DNA of 34,347 bases, taken from contig CACJPW010000007.1 in NCBI GenBank assembly GCA_902595375.1, positions 1 through 34,347 of the forward strand, written 5' to 3'. Below are positions 25,954-32,761 of this stretch, one piece after another (the first letter of the stretch is position 1; the number at the start of each line of letters is the position of its first letter). Source of the stretch: an uncultured Pelagibacteraceae bacterium. GTDB taxonomy: Bacteria > Pseudomonadota > Alphaproteobacteria > Pelagibacterales > Pelagibacteraceae. The notes under the pieces are model-generated. The model saw only the letters and a program-made list of their open reading frames with translations, had not been told where the DNA came from and did no database searches. The translations under genes and the position numbers were made by a program.

Positions 25954-27199
25954 TCACTTTCCTAGCAACAGAAGGCTCTGCACCTCCAGATAAAACTGGC
26001 TCCGAAATACTCATTGGTATTGGATCTGTTTTTTCTAAAAACCCGACTACTGGCATAACCACTATAAAATGCAGGAAGTAATAAATAGTTCCTACCCTTG
26101 CTAATACTAAGTATATCCCTTCAGCAGGCATTGCTCCAACATAACCAAGAACAAGGACGTCAATGACTAATATCCAAAAGAACTGTCTGTATATTGGTCT
26201 ATAAACTGCTGATCTAACTTTAGAAGTATCTAACCAGGGTAAAACGAATAAAATAAATATCGCACTAAACATTAAGATTACACCACCTAATTTATCCGGC
26301 ACTGATCTTAAAATCGCATAAAAAGGTAAAAGATACCACTCTGGAACTATGTGAGCTGGTGTTACCAAAGGGTTTGCAGGAATATAATTGTCGGAATGTC
26401 CTAAGACATTTGGAGTAAAAAATACAAATCCAGCAAATATGATCATAAAAACTAAAAGCGCAAAAGCGTCTTTAATTGTTATATAAGGATGAAATGGAAC
26501 TGTATCTTTAGACGGTTTCTTTATATCAATACCTACAGGGTTATTATTTCCTGGAACATGTAAAGCCCAAATGTGTAAAACTACTAATCCCAAAATTAAA
26601 AACGGAATTAAATAATGTAAACTAAAGAATCTGTTTAGTGTTGGATTATCTACAGAATATGCTCCCCATAACCAAGTAGTTATACTATCTCCAACTAATG
26701 GGATCGCACTAAATAAATTAGTTATTACCGTAGCGCCCCAGAAACTCATTTGACCCCAAGGCAAAACATAGCCCATGAAAGCTGCTGCCATCATTAATAA
26801 ATAAATCATCAGACCAATTATCCAAATTACTTCTCTTGGTGATTTATATGATCCATAAAATAAAGACCTAAAAATGTGAATATAAACTGCTAGGAAAAAC
26901 ATAGATGCACCATTGCTATGAATATATCTTATTAGCCAACCATAATTTACATTTCTCATTATGTGTTCTACACTCGCAAAAGCTAAATCTGCATGAGCGA
27001 CGTAATGCATTGCTAAAACAATTCCTGTAACTATTTGAGTGATTAAACAAAAAGTTAAAATTCCACCAAAGGTCCACCAATAATTTAGATTTTTAGGTGT
27101 TGGATAATCTGTAAGGTGTGCTCCAAGAGTAAGTAATGGCAAACGATCGTTAAACCATTTTCCTGCTTTAGATTTCGGTGTATATTCGTGCTCACTCAT
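25940..27199 (-). CDS. petB: Cytochrome b of the bc1 complex
   Basis: This is the central membrane subunit of ubiquinol-cytochrome c reductase. The 419 residues form eight expected helices. Haem-ligand histidines are visible as His94 (RYIHSNGAS) and His108 ([10 protein letters not shown]) in the second helix, and His195 (SLHYLIPF) and His209 (VLHIWALH) in the fourth. [20 protein letters not shown] (142-161) and the PEWY quinol-oxidation motif (286-289, [14 protein letters not shown]) are intact. It starts 7 bp after petA and is followed by petC with an overlap. The length and motifs fit alphaproteobacterial cytochrome b (fbcB). Confidence 0.98.
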   Translation of the reverse strand: MSEHEYTPKSKAGKWFNDRLPLLTLGAHLTDYPTPKNLNYWWTFGGILTFCLITQIVTGIVLAMHYVAHADLAFASVEHIMRNVNYGWLIRYIHSNGASMFFLAVYIHIFRSLFYGSYKSPREVIWIIGLMIYLLMMAAAFMGYVLPWGQMSFWGATVITNLFSAIPLVGDSITTWLWGAYSVDNPTLNRFFSLHYLIPFLILGLVVLHIWALHVPGNNNPVGIDIKKPSKDTVPFHPYITIKDAFALLVFMIIFAGFVFFTPNVLGHSDNYIPANPLVTPAHIVPEWYLLPFYAILRSVPDKLGGVILMFSAIFILFVLPWLDTSKVRSAVYRPIYRQFFWILVIDVLVLGYVGAMPAEGIYLVLARVGTIYYFLHFIVVMPVVGFLEKTDPIPMSISEPVLSGGAEPSVARKVNEKI

Positions 27200-27206
27200 A
27201 ATTTTT

Positions 27207-27728
27207 TCAACCTATCTTAATTGTATTACTGTCTACAAATTCAAACTTTGGTATTTCCATATTTGTTGGAGCTGGTCCTTTTCTTATCCTGCCTGATACA
27301 TCGTAATGTGAACCGTGACAAGGACAAAACCAACCATTAAAGTCTCCTTTATCTTTTAAAGGGACACATCCAAGATGTGTACAAACTCCTAACATGACTA
27401 ACCATTCATCTTTACCATCTTTTACTCTATCTTCATCTTTTTGTGGATCAGGCAAATCGTCCAATTTCACCGCCCTGGCCTCAGCTATTTCCTCTGAAGT
27501 TCTTTTTTTTATAAATATTGGCTTACCTCTCCATAAAACAGTAATAGACTTACCAGGTTCTATGCTACTAATGTCAACTTCTGTAGTTGCTAAAGCTTGT
27601 TGGGCTTTATCAGGATTCATTTGGTCAATCATTGGCCAAATAACTGCTCCAACCCCCACTGCTCCTACTGTATAACTAGCTGTAAACAAAAAATCTCTTC
27701 TGTTAACTTTTTTTTCTTCTTTGCTCAT
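27207..27728 (-). CDS. petA: Rieske iron-sulfur protein of the bc1 complex
   Basis: This [2Fe-2S] subunit moves electrons from quinol to cytochrome c1. The N-terminus has a twin-arginine type signal (NRRDFLFTA, 9-17) followed by an uncleaved anchor helix (about 18-35), as usual for Tat-dependent Rieske proteins. The cluster ligands are Cys116-x-His118 in CTHLGC and Cys135-Pro-Cys137-His138 in CPCHGSHYD; Cys121 and Cys137 form the stabilising disulfide. The UCR_Fe-S_N type start and the 173-residue length are typical. It is the promoter-proximal gene of petABC, and a divergent gap of 89 bp separates it from trmL. Confidence 0.97.
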   Translation of the reverse strand: MSKEEKKVNRRDFLFTASYTVGAVGVGAVIWPMIDQMNPDKAQQALATTEVDISSIEPGKSITVLWRGKPIFIKKRTSEEIAEARAVKLDDLPDPQKDEDRVKDGKDEWLVMLGVCTHLGCVPLKDKGDFNGWFCPCHGSHYDVSGRIRKGPAPTNMEIPKFEFVDSNTIKIG

Positions 27729-27817
27729 TTATGTAAGTGCTTATAATATAATTATTAAATAAAACCATATTTTAAAGATTTCTAGGGTCAGAATGACACA
27801 TAAATTAAGCTTAAATA

Positions 27818-28267
27818 ATGCACATAGTACTTTACAAACCTGAAATCCCTCAAAATACTGCAGCAATAATCAGACTTGGAGCCTGCCTGAGTTTGAATAT
27901 TCACCTAATAGAACCATGCGGTTTTAATTTAAACGATAGTAGATTTAAAAGAGTCGTTATGGATTATGCTAGCTTAAGTAAGATTGTTAAGCACAATAGC
28001 TTTGAGGATTTTAAAAAAAAATATAAGAAATCAAGATTAGTTTTAATGACAACTAAGGCAAAAAAATTATATCATAAGTTTAAATTTAAAAAAAATGATA
28101 TGCTTTTATTTGGAAGAGAAAGTGCTGGAGTTCCGGAAGAAATTCATAAAATGCTAAAAAATAAGATAAAGATTCCTATTAACAAAAATACTAGATCTCT
28201 AAATGTTGCGATGAGTGTTGCGATAGTAGCTACTGAAGCATTGAGGCAAAATAATTTACTCAAATGA
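27818..28267 (+). CDS. trmL: tRNA (cytidine/uridine-34-2'-O)-methyltransferase
   Basis: TrmL is a SPOUT-class methyltransferase that 2'-O-methylates the wobble base of certain leucine tRNAs. The 149-residue protein is close to the minimal SPOUT fold. It shows LYKPEIPQNTAAIIRLGACL (5-24), FKRVVMDYA (about 44-52), the SAM-binding LLFGRESAGVPEE (about 104-116) and the knot-forming TRSLNVAMSVAIVATEAL (about 127-144). It overlaps hemF by ATGA. A trmL gene divergent from petABC and followed by hemF is a recurring alphaproteobacterial arrangement. Confidence 0.94.
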   Translation: MHIVLYKPEIPQNTAAIIRLGACLSLNIHLIEPCGFNLNDSRFKRVVMDYASLSKIVKHNSFEDFKKKYKKSRLVLMTTKAKKLYHKFKFKKNDMLLFGRESAGVPEEIHKMLKNKIKIPINKNTRSLNVAMSVAIVATEALRQNNLLK

Positions 28268-29088
28268 TTACAACTGACTTTAGAAAAAAAATGGCTGATA
28301 GCTGGTTTTCGTATTTACAAATTCAAATTTGTAAAGAATTTGAATATCTTGAAAAGAATAAAGTAAGATTCTCAAAAAGAGATTGGAGTAAAAATAAGAG
28401 AAATGAAGGTGGAGGAACTTCATTTCTTTTATCAAATGGGAAAATATTTGATAAAGTTGGAGTCAATAAATCTACCGTTTCTGGAATTTTTCCTAAACAA
28501 TTTAGATCAAAAATATTAGGAGCTGAAAAGAATGGTAAATATTGGGCTTCAGGAGTTTCTGTGGTTGCTCATATGAGAAACCCCAAAATGCCAGCGGTGC
28601 ATTTCAACACTAGATTTATAGTAACCTCTAAAGAGTGGTTTGGCGGTGGAATGGATGCAACACCAAGTTATGAAGATCTAAAAGAAAAAAAAATGATACA
28701 TCATGAATTAAAAAAAGTATGTGTCCAAAATAAAAAAAATTATAAAAAATACAAAAAATGGTGTGACGAATATTTTTATTTACCACACAGAAAAGAAGCT
28801 AGAGGCATTGGTGGTATTTTTTTTGACTATGAAACTAAAGATTGGATTAAAAATTTTAAATTTGTTAGAGAACTCGGTCTAACTTTTATAGATATTTCAA
28901 AAAAGATTATAAAGAGAAAAGAAAAATTTAAATGGATAAACAAAGACAAGGAAAAACAACTCTTCAAACGCGGAAGGTATGTAGAGTTTAATCTTTTGTA
29001 TGATAGAGGCACAAAGTTTGGATTAAACTCAGGGGGAAATATTGACTCAATATTAATGTCACTACCTCCTGAAGCAAAGTGGAAATAG
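28264..29088 (+). CDS. hemF: Oxygen-dependent coproporphyrinogen III oxidase
   Basis: HemF decarboxylates coproporphyrinogen III to protoporphyrinogen IX using O2, in haem synthesis. The 274 residues include FSKRDWSKNKRNEGGGTSFLL (about 37-57), VSVVAHMRNPKMPAVHFNTRF (about 99-119), WFGGGMDATPSYE (about 125-137), YLPHRKEARGIGGIFFDYE (about 173-191), and RGRYVEFNLLYDRGT-type and MSLPPEAKW endings. It is slightly shorter than E. coli HemF (299), with all core motifs intact. An O2-dependent enzyme fits an aerobic organism. It starts at an ATGA overlap with trmL, and greA follows 2 bp after its stop. Confidence 0.97.
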   Translation: MITTDFRKKMADSWFSYLQIQICKEFEYLEKNKVRFSKRDWSKNKRNEGGGTSFLLSNGKIFDKVGVNKSTVSGIFPKQFRSKILGAEKNGKYWASGVSVVAHMRNPKMPAVHFNTRFIVTSKEWFGGGMDATPSYEDLKEKKMIHHELKKVCVQNKKNYKKYKKWCDEYFYLPHRKEARGIGGIFFDYETKDWIKNFKFVRELGLTFIDISKKIIKRKEKFKWINKDKEKQLFKRGRYVEFNLLYDRGTKFGLNSGGNIDSILMSLPPEAKWK

Positions 29089-29090
29089 TT

Positions 29091-29567
29091 ATGGAAAAAG
29101 AACCAATTACAGTAAGCGGTCTTCAAAATTTAAAAGAAGAATTAGAAGATTTAAAAAATGTTCAGAGGCCCAAAATTGTAGATGCAATAGCTGAAGCAAG
29201 ATCTCATGGAGATTTAAAAGAGAATGCAGAATATCATGCAGCAAAAGAGCAACAAGCATTAATTGAAAGCCGAGTAATTGCAATTAATGATATTATTGCG
29301 AGAGCGAATGTCATTGATGTCACTAAAATAGAAAATGATGGAAAAGTTATTTTTGGTTCAACCGTAAAAGTTCAAGATTTAGAAACAGATAAAAAGATTT
29401 CTTATAGATTGGTAGGCCAGGATGAAGCAGATATAAAAAAAAATTTAATTTTTTTTAAAAGTCCAATAGGGAAAGCTCTCATAGGTAAAAATAAGGGTGA
29501 AATGATAAGTGTAACAACACCATCTGGGGAGAGAAACTTTGAAATTCTTGATGTTGAATACATTTAA
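29091..29567 (+). CDS. greA: Transcription elongation factor GreA
   Basis: GreA rescues backtracked RNA polymerase by stimulating transcript cleavage. With the ATG at 29091 the protein is 158 residues, the usual length. A GTG 4 codons upstream would overlap hemF and is less likely. The N-terminal coiled coil (about 5-75) contains ARSHGDLKENAEYHAAKEQQ (about 37-56), whose acidic tip residues (Asp42, Glu45) enter the polymerase channel. The C-terminal FKBP-like domain (about 80-158) includes IFGSTVKV and SPIGKALIGKNKGEM. It lies directly after hemF and shares a TTAA stop palindrome with the CCA-enzyme gene. Confidence 0.96.
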   Translation: MEKEPITVSGLQNLKEELEDLKNVQRPKIVDAIAEARSHGDLKENAEYHAAKEQQALIESRVIAINDIIARANVIDVTKIENDGKVIFGSTVKVQDLETDKKISYRLVGQDEADIKKNLIFFKSPIGKALIGKNKGEMISVTTPSGERNFEILDVEYI

Positions 29568-30826
29568 TTTGAATTTACTTTTATTATCTCTTCAATCCTT
29601 TCATTTGAAATTTTAAAATTATTATTTATCCACTCTTTCTCTACGGTTTTTAAAACATTTCCTAACCTCTGTCCCTCCTGCATCCCTTTTTGCTTAAGGG
29701 TCTCACCATCTATTGGAAATATAGGAACTTTAATTTTTAAAATTTTATTAAGAGTTTTGGTAAAATCATTCATTTTCACTTTTGAATTTATTGAAAAATT
29801 TATCAAATTTAATGCTATTAAATGATTTTTTCCATTCAAATAAATATTTTTAATTAAATTTTTTTCAAAAAATTCTTTATCATTTTTAAGTTTTATTAAA
29901 TTTTTATAAAATTGTTCTAGGGTATCTTTGGTCTTATTAGATGCGTTATACTTGTGAATAAAATATTCATGATTTTCTTTGTCATCAATTAGCAACACAG
30001 CTAACAAAATATCTACGTTTACTTTTGAGTATTTGTATATCTTTTTAAGTCTTTCTAATCTGTTCAAATATAAGAATTCAGGAAATATCATTAAAAATAT
30101 TTCCCTCAAATTTGTACTTTGATTAATTGTTAAAAAGTTTTTTAGACTTAAAATTTTGAGTAATTCAATCAAAATTCTCTCTTTGGAGATTTTTTGAATA
30201 CCGTCTAGATTTTGTTTAATCGCATCATTAGTTGTTGGTTCAACAACAATATCGTACATAACTTTAAATCTTATAAATCTGACAATTCTTAAATAATCCT
30301 CCTCTATTCTTTTTTGTGGATCTCCAATAAACTTGATATTTTTATTTTTAAGATCAATTGTGCCCATTTGTGGATCATAAAGTTTTCCATTAATATCCAT
30401 ATAAATTGCATTAATTGTAAAATCTCTTCTCTCAGAGTCTTGTTGCCAATTATCAGTGTATTCTATCTCTGCATGTCTTCCATCTGTTTTGATGTCTTTT
30501 CTTAAAGTTGTTAATTCAACTTTATGGTTTTCTGATTTAATGGTTACAGTTCCATGTTTAACTCCTGTATCTATTACTTTTAGATTAGTTTTTTTAAATT
30601 TTTCTTTTATCTGATCAGTTGTTAGAATTGTTGCAATATCAATATCATCTATTTTTTCATTTAAGAGATGTTTTCTTACACACCCACCTACAAACCTAGC
30701 GGCTATTTTATCTCCAGCGATACCCTCATGTAATTTTTTGAAAATAAATTTTAAATCTTTGTTTCTGTAAAATGGAAAAATAAAACTCTTGATATTTTTT
30801 AAAAAGTTAAAACTTAGATTAAGCAT
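29564..30826 (-). CDS. CCA tRNA nucleotidyltransferase / poly(A) polymerase family protein
   Basis: This 420-residue class II nucleotidyltransferase most likely adds or repairs the tRNA 3' CCA end. The head domain has VGGCVRKHLL (46-55), the catalytic Asp61-x-Asp63 (KIDDIDIATIL), SERRDFTINAIYMD (about 130-143) and a neck motif near RIEEDYLRIVRFIRF (about 168-182). Poly(A) polymerase I is the main alternative; the short length, lack of the PcnB N-terminal motif and position beside a tRNA favour a CCA enzyme. Its ATG lies only 7 nt after the encoded CCA of tRNA-Gln on the same strand, so the mRNA probably begins as the tRNA 3' trailer. It ends in a TTAA shared with greA. Confidence 0.88.
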   Translation of the reverse strand: MLNLSFNFLKNIKSFIFPFYRNKDLKFIFKKLHEGIAGDKIAARFVGGCVRKHLLNEKIDDIDIATILTTDQIKEKFKKTNLKVIDTGVKHGTVTIKSENHKVELTTLRKDIKTDGRHAEIEYTDNWQQDSERRDFTINAIYMDINGKLYDPQMGTIDLKNKNIKFIGDPQKRIEEDYLRIVRFIRFKVMYDIVVEPTTNDAIKQNLDGIQKISKERILIELLKILSLKNFLTINQSTNLREIFLMIFPEFLYLNRLERLKKIYKYSKVNVDILLAVLLIDDKENHEYFIHKYNASNKTKDTLEQFYKNLIKLKNDKEFFEKNLIKNIYLNGKNHLIALNLINFSINSKVKMNDFTKTLNKILKIKVPIFPIDGETLKQKGMQEGQRLGNVLKTVEKEWINNNFKISNERIEEIIKVNSN

Positions 30827-30833
30827 AAATCTA

Positions 30834-30907
30834 TGGCTGGGGCACTAGGATTCGAACCTAGGATGGCGGTATCAAAAACCGCTGCCTTACCGCTTGGCTA
30901 TGCCCCA
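30834..30907 (-). tRNA. tRNA-Gln (anticodon UUG)
   Basis: A complete 74-nt cloverleaf is readable on the minus strand. The acceptor stem is TGGGGCA/TGCCCCA with a U1-A72 pair and discriminator G, typical of glutamine tRNAs. The D stem is GCC/GGC. The anticodon stem GCGGT/ACCGC holds the loop TTTTGAT (anticodon TTG), the variable loop is 4 nt, and the T stem is CTAGG/CCTAG with loop TTCGAAT. The 3' CCA is encoded. It is followed 7 nt later by the CCA-adding enzyme gene. A TATAAA-type -10 is visible 11 bp upstream in the 44-bp gap shared with the divergent secreted-protein gene. Confidence 0.97.
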
Positions 30908-30951
30908 ATAATTATAACTTTATACTTAACACAAAGATTTGAAAATTAAAT

Positions 30952-31929
30952 ATGAAATATTATTCAATTTTGATAAGATTAAATATGTTAAAACGCCTAT
31001 TATTATTGTTTTTTTTAATTTTTTTTACATTTCAAATTTCATACACATTTGAATGGAAAACAAATGATTGGCAAACTAAAAGAGGTGGAATAATTTCAAA
31101 CAATTTTAAGGATAACAAAAAAATGTCTTTTCCACTTGAAGCTGGTGAATGGAGAGTAGTTGCAAAGATAAAAGAGGACATTTACGGCGATATTTTTTCA
31201 GAAGAGAGACTATTATTGCAATTCGAAAATAACATACCTGTTCGATATTTTTTTATAGGTAAAATTGATAATCTAGGGAAATGGATTGCTTATATATCTA
31301 CTTATATACAAGCAGAAACTTTTAATTCTAAGAATGCAGTTTGTAGAATGAAGAATCATTATAATTTTTTAAAATTCTATAAAAAAGGAATGGCACATAA
31401 CTGCATGTATGTAACAATAACAGACGTAAAAAGAGAGTTAGATGATTATGAAATTACAACCAATTACACCGCTGCTCTTAGAAAATGGATAAGAGATGAA
31501 AAAGTGAAATTACCTGAAATTTACCTTGAATATTCTGCTTCTTTTCACGCAATGACAGTTTTACCTGCTTGGTATGTAATTAGTTACGGAGAAACACCAG
31601 AAAAATTTGCAAACTATAAACCAAAATTTACATCGAGAGACTCAACTGAGTTTCACCCTGCAAATATTAATAATTACCCTAAAGCAAAAAAGATTATGAA
31701 AGATTGGGTAAAAAAAAGTGCAAAAATACAAAAGGATTTTGAGGATTTTTTAAAAGTTAAAGATTATCAAAAACTTGAGTTAGATAATATTATTCCAAGG
31801 TCAACGAAATCAAATATTAAGGTTAATGATAGTATATCTAGCGAAATAATTAAATTAAATAATCTTTATACTTCAGGAGTTATCACCAAAGAGGAATTTG
31901 AAAAAGCTAAAGCAAAAATACTTAAATAG
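30952..31929 (+). CDS. Secreted or envelope protein of unknown function with C-terminal SHOCT-like motif
   Basis: I do not recognise the main domain. The N-terminus carries a signal peptide: a Lys/Arg pair (residues 14-15) followed by a hydrophobic run to about residue 30. The ATG at 30985 (residue 12) would give a more typical signal peptide, so the start is uncertain. The body (about 35-280) is rich in Trp, Tyr and Lys and has LEAGEWRVVAKI (62-73), KWIAYISTYIQAE (110-122) and two cysteines (131, 151) that could form a disulfide. A helical segment (about 243-272) follows. Residues 298-325 (IIKLNNLYTSGVITKEEFEK onward) match the SHOCT motif, a short C-terminal segment found on many unrelated bacterial proteins. 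A -10-like TATACT lies at 30921-30926. It is divergent from tRNA-Gln and overlaps ispE tail-to-tail by 8 bp. Confidence 0.8.
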   Translation: MKYYSILIRLNMLKRLLLLFFLIFFTFQISYTFEWKTNDWQTKRGGIISNNFKDNKKMSFPLEAGEWRVVAKIKEDIYGDIFSEERLLLQFENNIPVRYFFIGKIDNLGKWIAYISTYIQAETFNSKNAVCRMKNHYNFLKFYKKGMAHNCMYVTITDVKRELDDYEITTNYTAALRKWIRDEKVKLPEIYLEYSASFHAMTVLPAWYVISYGETPEKFANYKPKFTSRDSTEFHPANINNYPKAKKIMKDWVKKSAKIQKDFEDFLKVKDYQKLELDNIIPRSTKSNIKVNDSISSEIIKLNNLYTSGVITKEEFEKAKAKILK

Positions 31930-32758
31930 ATTCAACCAAAAAGAAAGACATTTTAGGATAAATTTTTTTTAATAATCTTAATGCTCTTTTAGTCTGAATT
32001 TTTTTGTGGAATAATCCATAACAACACGATCCTGAACCGGTCATTCTTGAAATATGGCAACCTGTAGAATTTTTTATACTATGTAGTAATTTTTTAATTA
32101 ATGGATATTTTCTCTCTACTATTTCTTGTAAATCATTATTAGAGTTTTTCAAAAAAGAAAAAAAATCTTCACGAGACTCAAATACTTTTGGCTTTTGAAT
32201 CTTTTTTCTAGAATACCTTTTTACTTTTGAATAAATATCTTTTGTAGAACATCTTATATTAGGATAAATTAATAAAAAATACATCTTATATTTACTTTTT
32301 AATTCAGTAACAGTTGAAAGATTTTTTAAAAATCCTTGCTTAAAAAGAAATAATTTTAAATCAGTGCCAATATGATTTGATAGCTGTTTATAAATTTCTT
32401 TTTTAATTTTTTTTTTGATAAAAAAATTTAAAATAGATGCAGCGTTACTTGTTCCTCCCCCTAATCCAGAAAAAACTGGAATTTTTTTATTAATTTTTAC
32501 GAGATAGTTTCCTGAAATTAAATTTTTATTTCTTAAAAAATCTAAAACTTTACTAATAGAATTTTCATAATTATCTACATACTTAGAATAATTACCAAAG
32601 ATAAATATTTGATCTTTTTTACTTTTAATTTTTCTAATCGAGATAGTGTCCTTTAAATTTACTTGACAATAAAGAGATTGGATATCATGTAGCTCATTTT
32701 TTAATTTAGTTTTAACTAACAATGATAAATTTATTTTAGCGTAAGATTTTATGATCAC
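31922..32758 (-). CDS. ispE: 4-diphosphocytidyl-2-C-methyl-D-erythritol kinase
   Basis: IspE is the GHMP kinase of the non-mevalonate (MEP) isoprenoid pathway. The 278 residues show SYAKINLSLLV (5-15), HDIQSLYCQVNLKDTI (24-39), the ATP-binding VFSGLGGGTSNAASIL (95-110), IGTDLKLFLF (130-139, with the catalytic Asp133) and a C-terminal MTGSGSCCYGLF. It starts at GTG (32758) since no ATG suits the conserved N-terminus. Only 3 nt separate it from the upstream TPR gene. A TPR protein before ispE is a recurring alphaproteobacterial pair. Divergence from E. coli IspE is considerable, but all three GHMP motifs are intact. Confidence 0.95.
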   Translation of the reverse strand: MIIKSYAKINLSLLVKTKLKNELHDIQSLYCQVNLKDTISIRKIKSKKDQIFIFGNYSKYVDNYENSISKVLDFLRNKNLISGNYLVKINKKIPVFSGLGGGTSNAASILNFFIKKKIKKEIYKQLSNHIGTDLKLFLFKQGFLKNLSTVTELKSKYKMYFLLIYPNIRCSTKDIYSKVKRYSRKKIQKPKVFESREDFFSFLKNSNNDLQEIVERKYPLIKKLLHSIKNSTGCHISRMTGSGSCCYGLFHKKIQTKRALRLLKKIYPKMSFFLVESI

Positions 32759-32761
32759 TTT

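Noticed and set aside
27394-27675. 93-residue plus-strand ORF inside petA
   Set aside because: It is entirely antisense to a clear Rieske gene, and its Ser/Thr/Pro-rich translation mirrors petA codons.
27805-27814. Palindrome TTAAGCTTAA just before trmL
   Set aside because: It is only 10 bp, and such sites are frequent at this base composition. There is no promoter element around it strong enough to argue for an operator.
29079-29090. GTG start for greA four codons upstream
   Set aside because: It overlaps hemF and makes the protein longer than the family norm of 158. The ATG at 29091 restores the usual length.
28827-29126. 99-residue minus-strand ORF over the hemF/greA junction
   Set aside because: Both underlying plus-strand genes are certain. 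The ORF has no family features.
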